Shown one piece after another: positions 26,169-34,098 of a stretch of 64,000 nucleotides of DNA (position 1 is the first letter of the stretch; each line of letters opens with the position of its first letter). Source of the DNA: Acidobacteriota bacterium (lineage in GTDB: Bacteria; Acidobacteriota; Terriglobia; UBA7540); contig CADDZJ010000008.1 of assembly GCA_902812415.1 (NCBI GenBank), forward strand, positions 1-64,000, in the 5' to 3' direction. Position numbers and translations under genes: made by a program. The notes below the pieces were generated by a model. It was not told where the DNA came from, ran no database searches, and was given only the letters and a program-made list of their open reading frames with translations.

Positions 26169-26363
26169 GCTCGAATCCTGCTGTTTTCTAGTCACCCCTC
26201 TGCGGCAGCGCTCCCGAGAAATAACCTCGTCTGATTGCCCATGGCGATGCTCCCGCTTTACTTACCCTATTTGGGTCCGGCGGATGAAATAGCGTAAGCT
26301 GAAATGTTCCCTTATCACACGGCTTCGAGTATGCAGTACAAATCATGTTGGCGTTCAACTCTA

Positions 26364-26417
26364 TGGCGACATTGCCCTCAACGCCGAGATTGCCGGTGAG
26401 GAGGCTGGCGCTACAGT
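26364..26417. repeat. Degenerate double-hairpin repeat (copy C)
   Basis: The stretch GCGACATTGCCCTCAACGCC, then GAGATTGCCGGTGAGGAGGC and TGGCGCTACAG, matches the internal part of the 20543-20649 element with several mismatches. It lies 37 bases before the ETF-QO start codon. A decayed copy is the simplest reading. Confidence 0.5.
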
Positions 26418-26453
26418 AAGGTTCTCAATCTGATGTGTGATTCCCAGTAAGCG

Positions 26454-28157
26454 ATGAAAGGGTTAGAAGGGATGGATTCTACTCAGCGCGAAATCCTGGA
26501 AGCGGATATTTTGATTGTAGGCGCGGGTCCTGCCGGTCTCAGTTGCGCCCTGCGCCTTGCCGAGCTTTATAAGAACCGCCAGCCGAGCCAGGGCCAAACG
26601 ACATCCACAAAGCTGAGCCCGGAAAACATTTTTGTGCTGGAGAAAGCCGTGGAAATTGGCGCTCATTCTCTTTCTGGAGCGATTCTGAACCCGCGAGCCC
26701 TCCGCGAACTTATCCCGGATTTCGAGGCGGAAGGCGCGCCTCTTGAATGCGAAGTTAAAAAAGATGCGGTTTTCTATCTGACTCAGGAGAGGAAATTCAA
26801 ATTCCCCATCACTCCGCCTTTCCTGCACAATCACGGAAACTACATCATTTCACTGAACCGATTTGTGAAATGGTTAGGCCAGCGCGCCGAGCGCGCGGGC
26901 GTAAGCCTGTTCCCTGGCTTTTCCGGCATGGAAGCGCTCTATGAGGGCGATCGAGTGGTGGGCGTGCGCGTGGGCGATAAAGGCATCGATCGCGAGGGTA
27001 AGCACAAACCCAACTTTCAGCCAGGTTACGATCTGCGTGCAAAGGTCACGATTTTTGCGGAAGGGGTTCGCGGCTCATTAACCAAGGAACTCATTGCCCG
27101 GTTTGACTTGAATTCCAGCCGGAATCCTCAATCCTATGCGCTGGGCCTGAAAGAGTTATGGGAGATCCCGGCCGGACGCATTCGGCAGGGTCAGGTCATC
27201 CACACCGCCGGCTGGCCGCTCACTTCGCGGCAATTTGGCGGAGGGTTCATTTATGCAGCCTCAGACACGCGTCTCTTCCTGGGGCTCGTCGTTGGCCTCG
27301 ACTATGAGGACCCGCACTTTGACCCACACCAGGCCTTCCAACAATGGAAGTCCCATCCCTGGATGAAGCAGTTACTTGAAGGCGGCCAGATCGTTCGTTA
27401 CGGCGCGAAGGCTCTTCCGGAAGGTGGATATTTCTCCATTCCCTCCACCGCTCTGGATGGAGCTCTCATCATTGGCGATTCCGCCGGTTTCCTTAATTCT
27501 CAGACGCTGAAGGGAATTCACCTGGCCATGAAAACCGGGATGCTGGCCGCCGAGACCGCATGGGAGGCCATTCTGCATGAGGATTATTCACGCGATCGGC
27601 TTTCCGCCTTCGAGCGCACGTGGAAAGAAAGCTGGGTAGGGCGAGAACTGTGGAAAGTTCGAAATTACCATCAAGGATTTCAACACGGTTTCTGGCGCGG
27701 AACGCTTCACGCCGCCCTGCAATTCATCACCGGCGGCCGCGGACTATGGGCCCGCTACCGCTCGCAAGCAGATTACACTCACTTGCGCAAATTAGCGCAG
27801 CTTCCGCCCCAACCCCTGGCCAGGGTCAAACCAGATGGCAGGCTGACTTTCGATAAGCTTGCCGATGTGTACCACTCCGGAACGCATCACGAGGAAGATC
27901 AACCCCCTCATTTAAAAATTGCCGATACGAACATCTGCAACAATCTTTGTACGAAGGAATACGGAAATCCTTGCCAATATTTCTGCCCCGCCGCAGTGTA
28001 TGAAATGGAAGAGAATCCGGATGGATCTGGAAAGCTCCTTAGACTGAATCCGTCGAATTGTGTACATTGCAAGACGTGCGATATTGAAGATCCTTATCAG
28101 ATTATTACCTGGGTCTGCCCGGAGGGCGGCGGCGGGCCGCACTATGATGGCATGTGA
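26454..28157 (+). CDS. Electron transfer flavoprotein-ubiquinone oxidoreductase (ETF-QO)
   Basis: A 567-residue membrane-associated enzyme that passes electrons from ETF to the quinone pool, linking fatty- and amino-acid oxidation to respiration. FAD-binding GAGPAGLSCALRLAEL lies at about residues 23-38, the AHSLSGAILNPRAL block is typical, GDSAGFLN is the second FAD motif, and a C-terminal 4Fe-4S domain carries cysteines in NNLCTKEYGNPCQYFCPAAV and NPSNCVHCKTCDIEDP. The end matches the family (GGGGPHYDGM). ETF alpha/beta genes are not in the window. The start could also be the ATG at 26472; no strong Shine-Dalgarno decides. Confidence 0.96.
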   Translation: MKGLEGMDSTQREILEADILIVGAGPAGLSCALRLAELYKNRQPSQGQTTSTKLSPENIFVLEKAVEIGAHSLSGAILNPRALRELIPDFEAEGAPLECEVKKDAVFYLTQERKFKFPITPPFLHNHGNYIISLNRFVKWLGQRAERAGVSLFPGFSGMEALYEGDRVVGVRVGDKGIDREGKHKPNFQPGYDLRAKVTIFAEGVRGSLTKELIARFDLNSSRNPQSYALGLKELWEIPAGRIRQGQVIHTAGWPLTSRQFGGGFIYAASDTRLFLGLVVGLDYEDPHFDPHQAFQQWKSHPWMKQLLEGGQIVRYGAKALPEGGYFSIPSTALDGALIIGDSAGFLNSQTLKGIHLAMKTGMLAAETAWEAILHEDYSRDRLSAFERTWKESWVGRELWKVRNYHQGFQHGFWRGTLHAALQFITGGRGLWARYRSQADYTHLRKLAQLPPQPLARVKPDGRLTFDKLADVYHSGTHHEEDQPPHLKIADTNICNNLCTKEYGNPCQYFCPAAVYEMEENPDGSGKLLRLNPSNCVHCKTCDIEDPYQIITWVCPEGGGGPHYDGM

Positions 28158-28250
28158 GCACGATAATGAGAAGAAAGAATACCTGAAAAAACAAGCTCTG
28201 CTATGATAGAGTAAGCATACATTATGTTTTTTATCAGATGCTAGAATGAT

Positions 28251-28469
28251 ATGCGAACCACGATCAATATTGATGACAAGACATTGGACTTTGTGATGAA
28301 AGATACGGGCGCTGCAACGAAGACGGAAGCCATCCGTCGGGTTTTGGAGGAGTACGTTCGGCGAAGGAAAATCGAAAACTTAATTGCACTCAAAGGCAAG
28401 ATCAGGTTTGATATGGATTGGAAGACACTACGCAGAGGATGGACAAGGAACATCCGTGGTTCTCGTTGA
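28251..28469 (+). CDS. vapB: VapB-type antitoxin
   Basis: A 72-residue protein with an N-terminal ribbon-helix-helix: MRTTINIDDKTLDFVMKDTG, then ATKTEAIRRVLEEYVRRRK. The C-terminal tail (IRFDMDWKTLRRG) fits VapB proteins that wrap around the PIN toxin. It overlaps the toxin start by 14 bases in another frame. It would neutralise VapC and repress the operon. An A/T-rich region with TATGAT (28202-28207) upstream may be the promoter. Confidence 0.9.
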   Translation: MRTTINIDDKTLDFVMKDTGAATKTEAIRRVLEEYVRRRKIENLIALKGKIRFDMDWKTLRRGWTRNIRGSR

Positions 28470-28845
28470 CACGTCAGTGTGGATCGAATATCTGGATCGC
28501 GTTAATCCACTGGTCGAAAATGATCTTGAGAACCTTCTGCGGACCGGCCAAGTGGCCACCGCAGGTCTGGTGGTGGCGGAATTACGCCAAGGTTGCCGAC
28601 GACTCGACCAGGTCCGGCTGGTGACAGCAGCTCTGGAGCCATTGAAATACCTGGAAGTAGATCGCGCATGCTGGCTTCGCGCCGGGGAGTTAGTGGCCGA
28701 ACGGGCGGCAAAGGGGTTCGCGCTTGAAGTCGGAGATTGTCTTCTGGCCGCTCTTGCACTGCGTGAAAATTGCGAAGTTTTCACGCTCGATCGTGATTTC
28801 GAGCAGATTCCTGGAGTTAAACTCTACCGCCTTCGTAAGAACTGA
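28456..28845 (+). CDS. vapC: VapC-type PIN-domain ribonuclease toxin
   Basis: A 129-residue PIN nuclease starting at a GTG (VVLVDTSVWIEYLDR) with AAGGA about 7 bases before it. The four acidic residues expected for a PIN active site are present: Asp in VDTSVW, Glu in VAELRQG, Asp in EVGDCLLAAL and Asp in FTLDRDFEQI. VapC toxins cleave tRNA or rRNA when antitoxin is degraded. The longer open frame from 28384 overlaps VapB too far and is not used. Confidence 0.92.
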   Translation: MVLVDTSVWIEYLDRVNPLVENDLENLLRTGQVATAGLVVAELRQGCRRLDQVRLVTAALEPLKYLEVDRACWLRAGELVAERAAKGFALEVGDCLLAALALRENCEVFTLDRDFEQIPGVKLYRLRKN

Positions 28846-28862
28846 TCCGCGCTTGTCATTCC

Positions 28863-29630
28863 ATGAATGAACCGCATCTCAACCCCACATTAACTTTCCA
28901 GGAGTCGGAATCTGCGCCGCAGCTTCAGGAGAATCCGCGCCAATTCACACGATGGCAGCGCGCTCAGATTTTTGTAGCCGCCTGGCTGGGTTACTTTCTT
29001 ACCTGGGTTATCGGCCGAAGCCTTCGTTGGGAGGTTTTCGGTTGGGAAAACTGGGAATCCGCGAAGAAAGGCGGCAAGGGTCTGGTTTACACCTTCTGGC
29101 ATCGAGAAATTTGCGCGGCCACCTGGTTCTGGCGGAAGCGCGAGATTGTGGTGATGACCAGCCAGAACTTCGACGGAGAATATATTGCCCGCATCATCAG
29201 CAAGCATGGCTATGGCGCTGCGCGAGGGTCGAGTTCGCGCGGCGCGCGCCGCGCTCTGGTGGAAATGATTCAGAACTTACGACAAGGCCTGGATGCCGCT
29301 TTCACCATTGATGGGCCCCGCGGACCCCGCTTTGTCGCCAAGCCCGGGTCGGTGATTCTGGCAAAGGCGACAGGCGCCGCCATCGTGTGCTTTCACATCG
29401 CCCCGCGCCACGCTTATGTTTTCCAGAAAAGTTGGGACCTTTTCCAGATTCCTTTCCCCTTCACTCGCGCCGCCATCTTTATCGCCCCGCCCATCTTCGT
29501 CGCGGCAGATGCGGATGAGACCGAGCAAGCGCAAAAACTTCAGGAGGTGCAGAGCACCCTGGAAGGATTGCAACAACAGGGTAAGGCTTGGCTTGGTGGG
29601 GCCAAGAAATTTGTAGCGGCGGCTTTATGA
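28863..29630 (+). CDS. Lysophospholipid acyltransferase-like protein (DUF374 family)
   Basis: A 255-residue membrane-associated protein. The hydrophobic N-terminal segment (IFVAAWLGYFLTWVIGRSL) is followed by the DUF374 core: YTFWHREICAATWFWRKREI, MTSQNFDGEYIARIISKHGY, RGSSSRGARRALVEM and FTIDGPRGPRFVAKPGSVIL. The DGPRGP motif and upstream His resemble the acyltransferase HX4D-type site in lipid A-like acyltransferases of this family. It lies 17 bp after vapC. Its last codons run into a dispersed repeat (29621-29720), which may have replaced the original C-terminus. Confidence 0.88.
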   Translation: MNEPHLNPTLTFQESESAPQLQENPRQFTRWQRAQIFVAAWLGYFLTWVIGRSLRWEVFGWENWESAKKGGKGLVYTFWHREICAATWFWRKREIVVMTSQNFDGEYIARIISKHGYGAARGSSSRGARRALVEMIQNLRQGLDAAFTIDGPRGPRFVAKPGSVILAKATGAAIVCFHIAPRHAYVFQKSWDLFQIPFPFTRAAIFIAPPIFVAADADETEQAQKLQEVQSTLEGLQQQGKAWLGGAKKFVAAAL

Positions 29631-29720
29631 GTCTGCGTGAAAGCCACTCTGTAGCGGCGGTGTCCACACCGCCAGTTCTATTTTTCAATTGCTTCGGTGC
29701 TGAGGACAGCGCTGATACAG
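29621..29720 (+). repeat. Double-hairpin dispersed repeat (copy D)
   Basis: It aligns with 14873-14975 from GGCTTTATGAG through TGTAGCGGCGGTGTCC, the ACCGCC half-stem and GTTCTATTTTTCAATT, then continues into CGGTGCTGAGGACAGCGCTG like the second stem of the 20543 and 58927 copies. It overlaps the last three codons of the DUF374 gene. Confidence 0.7.
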
Positions 29721-29773
29721 CGCGTCTTCCAGTCGTTTTCAAGCAAACTCCTCGTGCCGCCACCCGCGTTTAC

Positions 29774-30184
29774 CTACTTACTGCACTCGCATCGGAACCC
29801 GTCGATCTTTCCATGGTGAACGGGATGTCGGTTATAAGTCCACTCCTTCCACCCAACATTGAGCTCTTTAGCCAAAAATCCTTTCTCTGCCAACTGCAGA
29901 GCTGCTTTCGCAGAGAGCTGTCAGTCGTGTCCCCAACAGTAGGTGACGATTTCTTTATCTTTGGGAAGTTGGGGAAGGATCTGATCGAACTCCTCCAAAG
30001 GCGCGCAGAGCGCCCCGGGGATGTGCCCGCTGGCGTAAGCCTCACGGCCACGTGTATCCAGCAGAACGAAGTCAAACTTCCCCGCTTCCACAGCCTTCAG
30101 CACGTCGGCTCTCTGCTTTTCGGCATGAAGTTTATGCGCGAAATAGTCGCGATTCGCGCGAATTTCATCCGCAGTAAAAGTCAT
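29774..30184 (-). CDS. Rhodanese-like protein with in-frame TGA at codon 88 (possible selenoprotein or nonsense mutant)
   Basis: The gene starts with AAGGAGGA and ATG 30184. It encodes a single rhodanese domain: FVLLDTRGREAYASGHIPGA, then KDKEIVTYCWGHD with the expected catalytic Cys83. At codon 88 (29921-29923) is TGA, after which the same frame continues with good homology-like sequence (QLSAKAALQLAEKGFLAKEL, then NVGWKEWTYNRHP, ending GFRCECSK) to TAG at 29774-29776. I expect Cys at this position in related rhodaneses (recalled YCWGPxCN-type motif). Selenocysteine is therefore possible, and a 7-bp stem lies downstream. A simple nonsense mutation (for example TGC to TGA) is the alternative. 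Total 136 residues, a normal length. Confidence 0.7.
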
Positions 30185-30442
30185 TAGTTCCTCCTTCTTT
30201 TAGGATTCAGGCGTCCTGCCACACCTACTTCGATTAGGGATGAACAATCGTCGATAAAGTTACACTGAAGCCGAAACCGTAACCGCCGGTGGCACTGGCA
30301 GGTACGTAGCTACCGCCACATTGGACGTTTTTATTATGTCGGCGATGTGTACCTTCTGGCGATAGGTTGGATGCATGAAAACTCCTGGATGGACTGCCAT
30401 TGAGGCGCATACACAAACCCAATGTATGCACCGCCGTGAGAA

Positions 30443-31015
30443 TCAGCTTCTCAGCTTCTGGTGAAGAATTTCCGCCATTTCATCCGCGGTATCTGCCAGC
30501 GTGATAATCTTCATGGCGGATGGCGGCTTTTCGGACTCGCCGGGGAGAAGTCGTGCTTCCTGTTCCAGGCACGCGATGACGGGTTTCCAATAAGAGGCCA
30601 TGACCAGCAATGGTTTTTGCCCGCCTATAGTTTCCGAAAGTCTCGATTTATTCATCATCTCCCACACCAACGCCAGCTCCGCCAGCGTTCCCGTTCCGCC
30701 CGGCAGCGCGATGTAGGCGTCCCCGCGCGCGATCAAGGTCATCAGGCGCTGCTCAAAGGAACAGGTGCGGACTTCTTCGCGGATCCAGGGATTGACGCGC
30801 GACGTCCAGATGTCGCAGGTCACGCCGATCGTATGCCCGCCAGCCTCATAAGCGCCTCGCGCCGAAGCCTCCATCAGCCCGCCGTATCCACCGTTGCAGA
30901 CTGCAAATCCTGCTTCGGCAAGGAGTTTTCCCAGTCTTAATGCATCCGAATAGATCGCGCTGCCGTTTACAGGCAGCGAGCTGCCAAAAATGGTGACCGT
31001 TCTGGTTTTGCTCAT
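30443..31015 (-). CDS. LOG-family protein (TIGR00730-type Rossmann fold, nucleoside monophosphate phosphoribohydrolase-like)
   Basis: A 190-residue cytoplasmic protein: TVTIFGSSLPVNGSAIYSDA, then GYGGLMEASARGAYEAGGHT, and the family motif ALPGGTGTLAELALVWEM (PGGxGTxxE). LOG enzymes release the base from nucleoside 5'-monophosphates, including cytokinin ribotides; in bacteria the physiological substrate is often AMP-like. It lies 85 bp downstream of fmt on the same strand and may be part of the aroC-def-fmt transcript. No Shine-Dalgarno is clear at the chosen ATG. Confidence 0.9.
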   Translation of the reverse strand: MSKTRTVTIFGSSLPVNGSAIYSDALRLGKLLAEAGFAVCNGGYGGLMEASARGAYEAGGHTIGVTCDIWTSRVNPWIREEVRTCSFEQRLMTLIARGDAYIALPGGTGTLAELALVWEMMNKSRLSETIGGQKPLLVMASYWKPVIACLEQEARLLPGESEKPPSAMKIITLADTADEMAEILHQKLRS

Positions 31016-31100
31016 GCGGAACTATTGCTACAAGAGATGCTTTGGAAACCTTCCTGTTTGCTTCAGAAAGTGTGGCAGGCTCCACTGGTTGTGAGGGTGT

Positions 31101-32042
31101 TCAACGTCTCTGAAGCATCTCACCAGGCTGTAACCGAAACCCATTCATGAAATCTCGCGCGGGAACTCGTCGCCGCCCCTCAAGTTGCAATTCAAGAATC
31201 TCAAGCAGGGTATGCCCGCCACATCCGACAATAAGGCTTGCACCTTCCGCTTTGAGCTCTCCTGGCTTCAAATCATGAGTCACGGCCGATTGCCAGGGCC
31301 GGGCAGCCCAGATTTGAAGGTTCTTGCCGCGGAAGAGGGTGTGAGCCACGGGCCAGGGCCGCAGCCCTCGCACCCAACGGGCAATTTCCTCCGCTGTCAG
31401 CGACCAATCCATCAGGCCATCCTCTTTCTTCAATATCGGGGCAAGCGTGGCCAGTTCGGGATTCTGCGGGCGAGGTTGAATCTTTCCCTCAAGAAGCCCT
31501 CGCAGGGTAGTGACAACCAACTGCGCGCCTTCGCGGCTCAGTCGTTCTGAGAGCGTCTCGGTGGTATCCTCGTTGCCAATCCCGACCTCCTTTTGCAGGA
31601 GGATGTCGCCTGTATCCAGACCCTGATCGATCTTCATTGTGGTCACGCCGGTAACGCGTTCGCCTCGAATAATGGACCACGCGATGGGCGCCGCGCCGCG
31701 ATAGCGCGGCAGAAGCGAGGCATGAAGGTTGATGCAACCGAGCGGCGGCAGATTAAACATCCAGGGCGGAATAAGGTGACCGTAGGCTACCACTACAATA
31801 ACCTCTGGCTGAACGCTGGAAATTTTTTCCTGAACGCCCGGATCTTTGAGGCGAGAGGGTTGAAAAATCTCCAGGCCGGCTCTGACCGCAGCCTCTTTCA
31901 CGGGAGAGGGTTTTGTGGCATAACCGCGGCCGCTAGGCTCATCGGGATTGGTAAGGACTAACGAGGGTGAGAAACCTTCGGCAATAAGCTTTTCAAGCGT
32001 AGGAACGGCAAATTGAGGGGTTCCGCAGAAAATCAGATTCAT
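31101..32042 (-). CDS. fmt: Methionyl-tRNA formyltransferase
   Basis: A 313-residue enzyme that formylates initiator Met-tRNA using 10-formyl-THF. It begins MNLIFCGTPQFAVPTLEKL. The catalytic region contains NLHASLLPRYRGAAPIAWSI with the conserved Asn-His pair, followed by TGVTTMKIDQGLDTGDIL including the key Asp. A C-terminal OB-like tRNA-binding domain ends with LEGRRRVPARDFMNGFRLQPG. It is 59 bp after def, the usual pairing, since peptide deformylase removes the group fmt adds. Confidence 0.97.
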   Translation of the reverse strand: MNLIFCGTPQFAVPTLEKLIAEGFSPSLVLTNPDEPSGRGYATKPSPVKEAAVRAGLEIFQPSRLKDPGVQEKISSVQPEVIVVVAYGHLIPPWMFNLPPLGCINLHASLLPRYRGAAPIAWSIIRGERVTGVTTMKIDQGLDTGDILLQKEVGIGNEDTTETLSERLSREGAQLVVTTLRGLLEGKIQPRPQNPELATLAPILKKEDGLMDWSLTAEEIARWVRGLRPWPVAHTLFRGKNLQIWAARPWQSAVTHDLKPGELKAEGASLIVGCGGHTLLEILELQLEGRRRVPARDFMNGFRLQPGEMLQRR

Positions 32043-32101
32043 CGTTGGATGACAGCGCTATCTGTGATGCCCGAACCTGCACAAGCGCCGCTTGTGTCAT
32101 C

Positions 32102-32611
32102 TTACCACTCTCCCGCTTTCACCATCTTTCGCACCTTCCGACGAATCGAATCGCGCTTCAGCATGCTGAGGTGTCGAATGAAGAGGATGCCGTTCAAATG
32201 GTCAATCTCGTGGCAAAAAGCGCGCGCAAGCAGCGCTTCGCCGCTCAGCATGATCTCCTTGCCATGAAGATCCTGCGCGCGGGCAGTGGCTTTCATGGGA
32301 CGGGTAGTAGGCGCGCGAAAGTTAGGCAGGCTTAAGCAGCCTTCCTCGTCCGTTTGTTTCCCTTCGGTTGAAACAATTACCGGATTGGCCAGAACGATCC
32401 TGGCGTTGGGATCCTCGCCGGAAGTGATATCGATGACGCAGAGACTTTTTGAGATTCCAATCTGAGGAGCAGCCAGTCCCACACCATGGGCAGCGTACAT
32501 GGTGTCAAACATATCCGCCACCAGCTTTTCAAGTTCAGCATCAAAAACCGTGACAGGCTCTGCAACTTTTTCCAGCACCGGCTGGCCGTATTTCACAATA
32601 GGATAAATCAT
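32102..32611 (-). CDS. def: Peptide deformylase
   Basis: A 169-residue metallohydrolase that removes the N-formyl group from nascent proteins. All three motifs are present: GVGLAAPQIG (about residues 44-53), EGCLSLPN (about 89-96) with the metal-binding Cys, and FCHEIDHLNG (HExxH, about 133-142). The start MIYPIVKYGQPVLEKV is typical. Adjacent to fmt on the same strand and preceded by aroC. Confidence 0.97.
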   Translation of the reverse strand: MIYPIVKYGQPVLEKVAEPVTVFDAELEKLVADMFDTMYAAHGVGLAAPQIGISKSLCVIDITSGEDPNARIVLANPVIVSTEGKQTDEEGCLSLPNFRAPTTRPMKATARAQDLHGKEIMLSGEALLARAFCHEIDHLNGILFIRHLSMLKRDSIRRKVRKMVKAGEW

Positions 32612-32698
32612 CGTTGGGTAAGAATCTTCAGGAATGAATTGTCCGTTACGGACCGAAAAAGATCTCCGATTGCAGGTTACAATCCCCAGGCAAAGGCC

Positions 32699-33874
32699 TT
32701 AATATCTCCGTACCTGATCCATGTAGCCTTCATAATTGCGCCTGGTTTCCTCGATCGAATCGCCTCCAAATTTCTCAAGGAAAGCTCGCGCCAGGATGAG
32801 GGCCGCCATGGCTTCCCCCACCACGCCTGCGGCGGGCACGACACAGACATCCGATCGCTCGTAGGCGGCCTTGACCGGTTCACGCGTTTCAAAGCTGACG
32901 GATTCCAGCGGCCGGCGAAGGGTAGAAATAGGCTTCAAAAATCCCCGCACGATAATTTCTTCACCATTGGTCATTCCGCCCTCAATCCCACCCGCGCGGT
33001 TGCTCTTGCGTGTGAAGCGCGACTCCTCCCGGCTGTAACCGATCTCATCCTGAACCTGAGAGCCAAAATGCGCGGCGTTTTCCACCGCGCTGCCGATTTC
33101 CACCCCCTTCACCGCCTGAATGGACATGATCGCCTGGGCAAGCTGGCCGTCCAACCGTTCATCCCACTGCGCGCACGCGCCCAATCCTGGCGGCACACCG
33201 CGGGCGCGGACCTCAAAAGTCCCGCCGACCGTGTCACGGTCCTGGGTGGCAAGGTCAACCTCCTGCTTCATCTTCTCCTCTACTGCAGGATCGACGCAGC
33301 TCAACAGGATATCTTCCTTGGCGCGCAAGGCGAGCACGACCTCAAAAGGCACGATCTGGGGCGGCAACGCGACTCTTCCTACCGCCACCACGTGGCTGGC
33401 TACCTCGATCCCGAATTCCCGCAGAAAAAGTTTCGCCAGCGCGCCGATTCCCACGCGAGCCGCGGTCTCGCGCGCGCTTGCCCGCTCCAGCACGTAGCGC
33501 GCGTCACGGAAATTGTACTTGAGGCATCCTGCCAAATCCGCATGCCCTGGCCGAGGAGGAGAAAGTGGTTTATACTTGGCGCGCGTCTCAGGGTGGTCGG
33601 TGACGGCCATCGAGTCTTTCCAGTTAGACCAGTCACGATTCTCAATGAGCATCGCGATGGGCGAGCCGATGGTCTGGCCATGGCGAATGCCGGATAGGAA
33701 CTGGGCGGAATCCGACTCAATCTTCATCCGTCCGCCGCGCCCATAGCCGCCCATGCGACGCTTGAGCTCAAAATTGACGTAATCAAAATCGATGCGAAGG
33801 CCGGCAGGAAGCCCCGACAGGATCGCAAGAAGCCCCTGGCCATGAGATTCGCCGGCTGTCTGGAATTTCAGCAT
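32699..33874 (-). CDS. aroC: Chorismate synthase
   Basis: A 391-residue enzyme for the last step of the shikimate pathway (EPSP to chorismate, FMN-dependent). It starts MLKFQTAGESHGQGLLAILS (the open frame extends 11 codons upstream to 33907 but the conserved N-terminus is at 33874). Signature regions: GRGGRMKIESDSAQFLSGIR, RPGHADLAGCLKYNFRDARY, RASARETAARVGIGALAKL, and the C-terminal EIIVRGFLKPISTLRRPLES. It is the first gene of the minus-strand aroC-def-fmt group; no promoter was identified in the upstream 220 bp. Confidence 0.97.
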   Translation of the reverse strand: MLKFQTAGESHGQGLLAILSGLPAGLRIDFDYVNFELKRRMGGYGRGGRMKIESDSAQFLSGIRHGQTIGSPIAMLIENRDWSNWKDSMAVTDHPETRAKYKPLSPPRPGHADLAGCLKYNFRDARYVLERASARETAARVGIGALAKLFLREFGIEVASHVVAVGRVALPPQIVPFEVVLALRAKEDILLSCVDPAVEEKMKQEVDLATQDRDTVGGTFEVRARGVPPGLGACAQWDERLDGQLAQAIMSIQAVKGVEIGSAVENAAHFGSQVQDEIGYSREESRFTRKSNRAGGIEGGMTNGEEIIVRGFLKPISTLRRPLESVSFETREPVKAAYERSDVCVVPAAGVVGEAMAALILARAFLEKFGGDSIEETRRNYEGYMDQVRRY

Positions 33875-34098
33875 AGAGTGCGCCGCGCCCAAGCTATTAA
33901 AAATCAAGGTCGGCGGTAACGGACTGCCAACGCAGCAGAGATCTTCACACAGACCACCGCCACACGTTTTTCAGCGCTCAGCTAGACCTCAGAATGGATA
34001 GACTTTAGATTCTAATGAAATTGTGACTTGAGGTCAAAAAGGGTTGAGTCCGCCAAATGCCAAGGATTAAAATAAAACTGACGAAAGAGGAGGAGTTT

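Noticed and set aside
28384-28455. Upstream extension of the VapC frame
   Set aside because: It would overlap VapB by more than 80 bases; the GTG at 28456 has a ribosome site and matches the VapC N-terminus.
30234-30431. Minus-strand 65-codon frame rich in Gly and Tyr near its end
   Set aside because: The tail looks slightly protein-like (GGSYVPASATGGYGFGF) but there is no start site or homologue; at best a gene remnant.
32486-33697. A 403-codon plus-strand frame opposite def and aroC
   Set aside because: Both minus-strand genes carry complete family motifs; the plus-strand frame is a GC-rich shadow.
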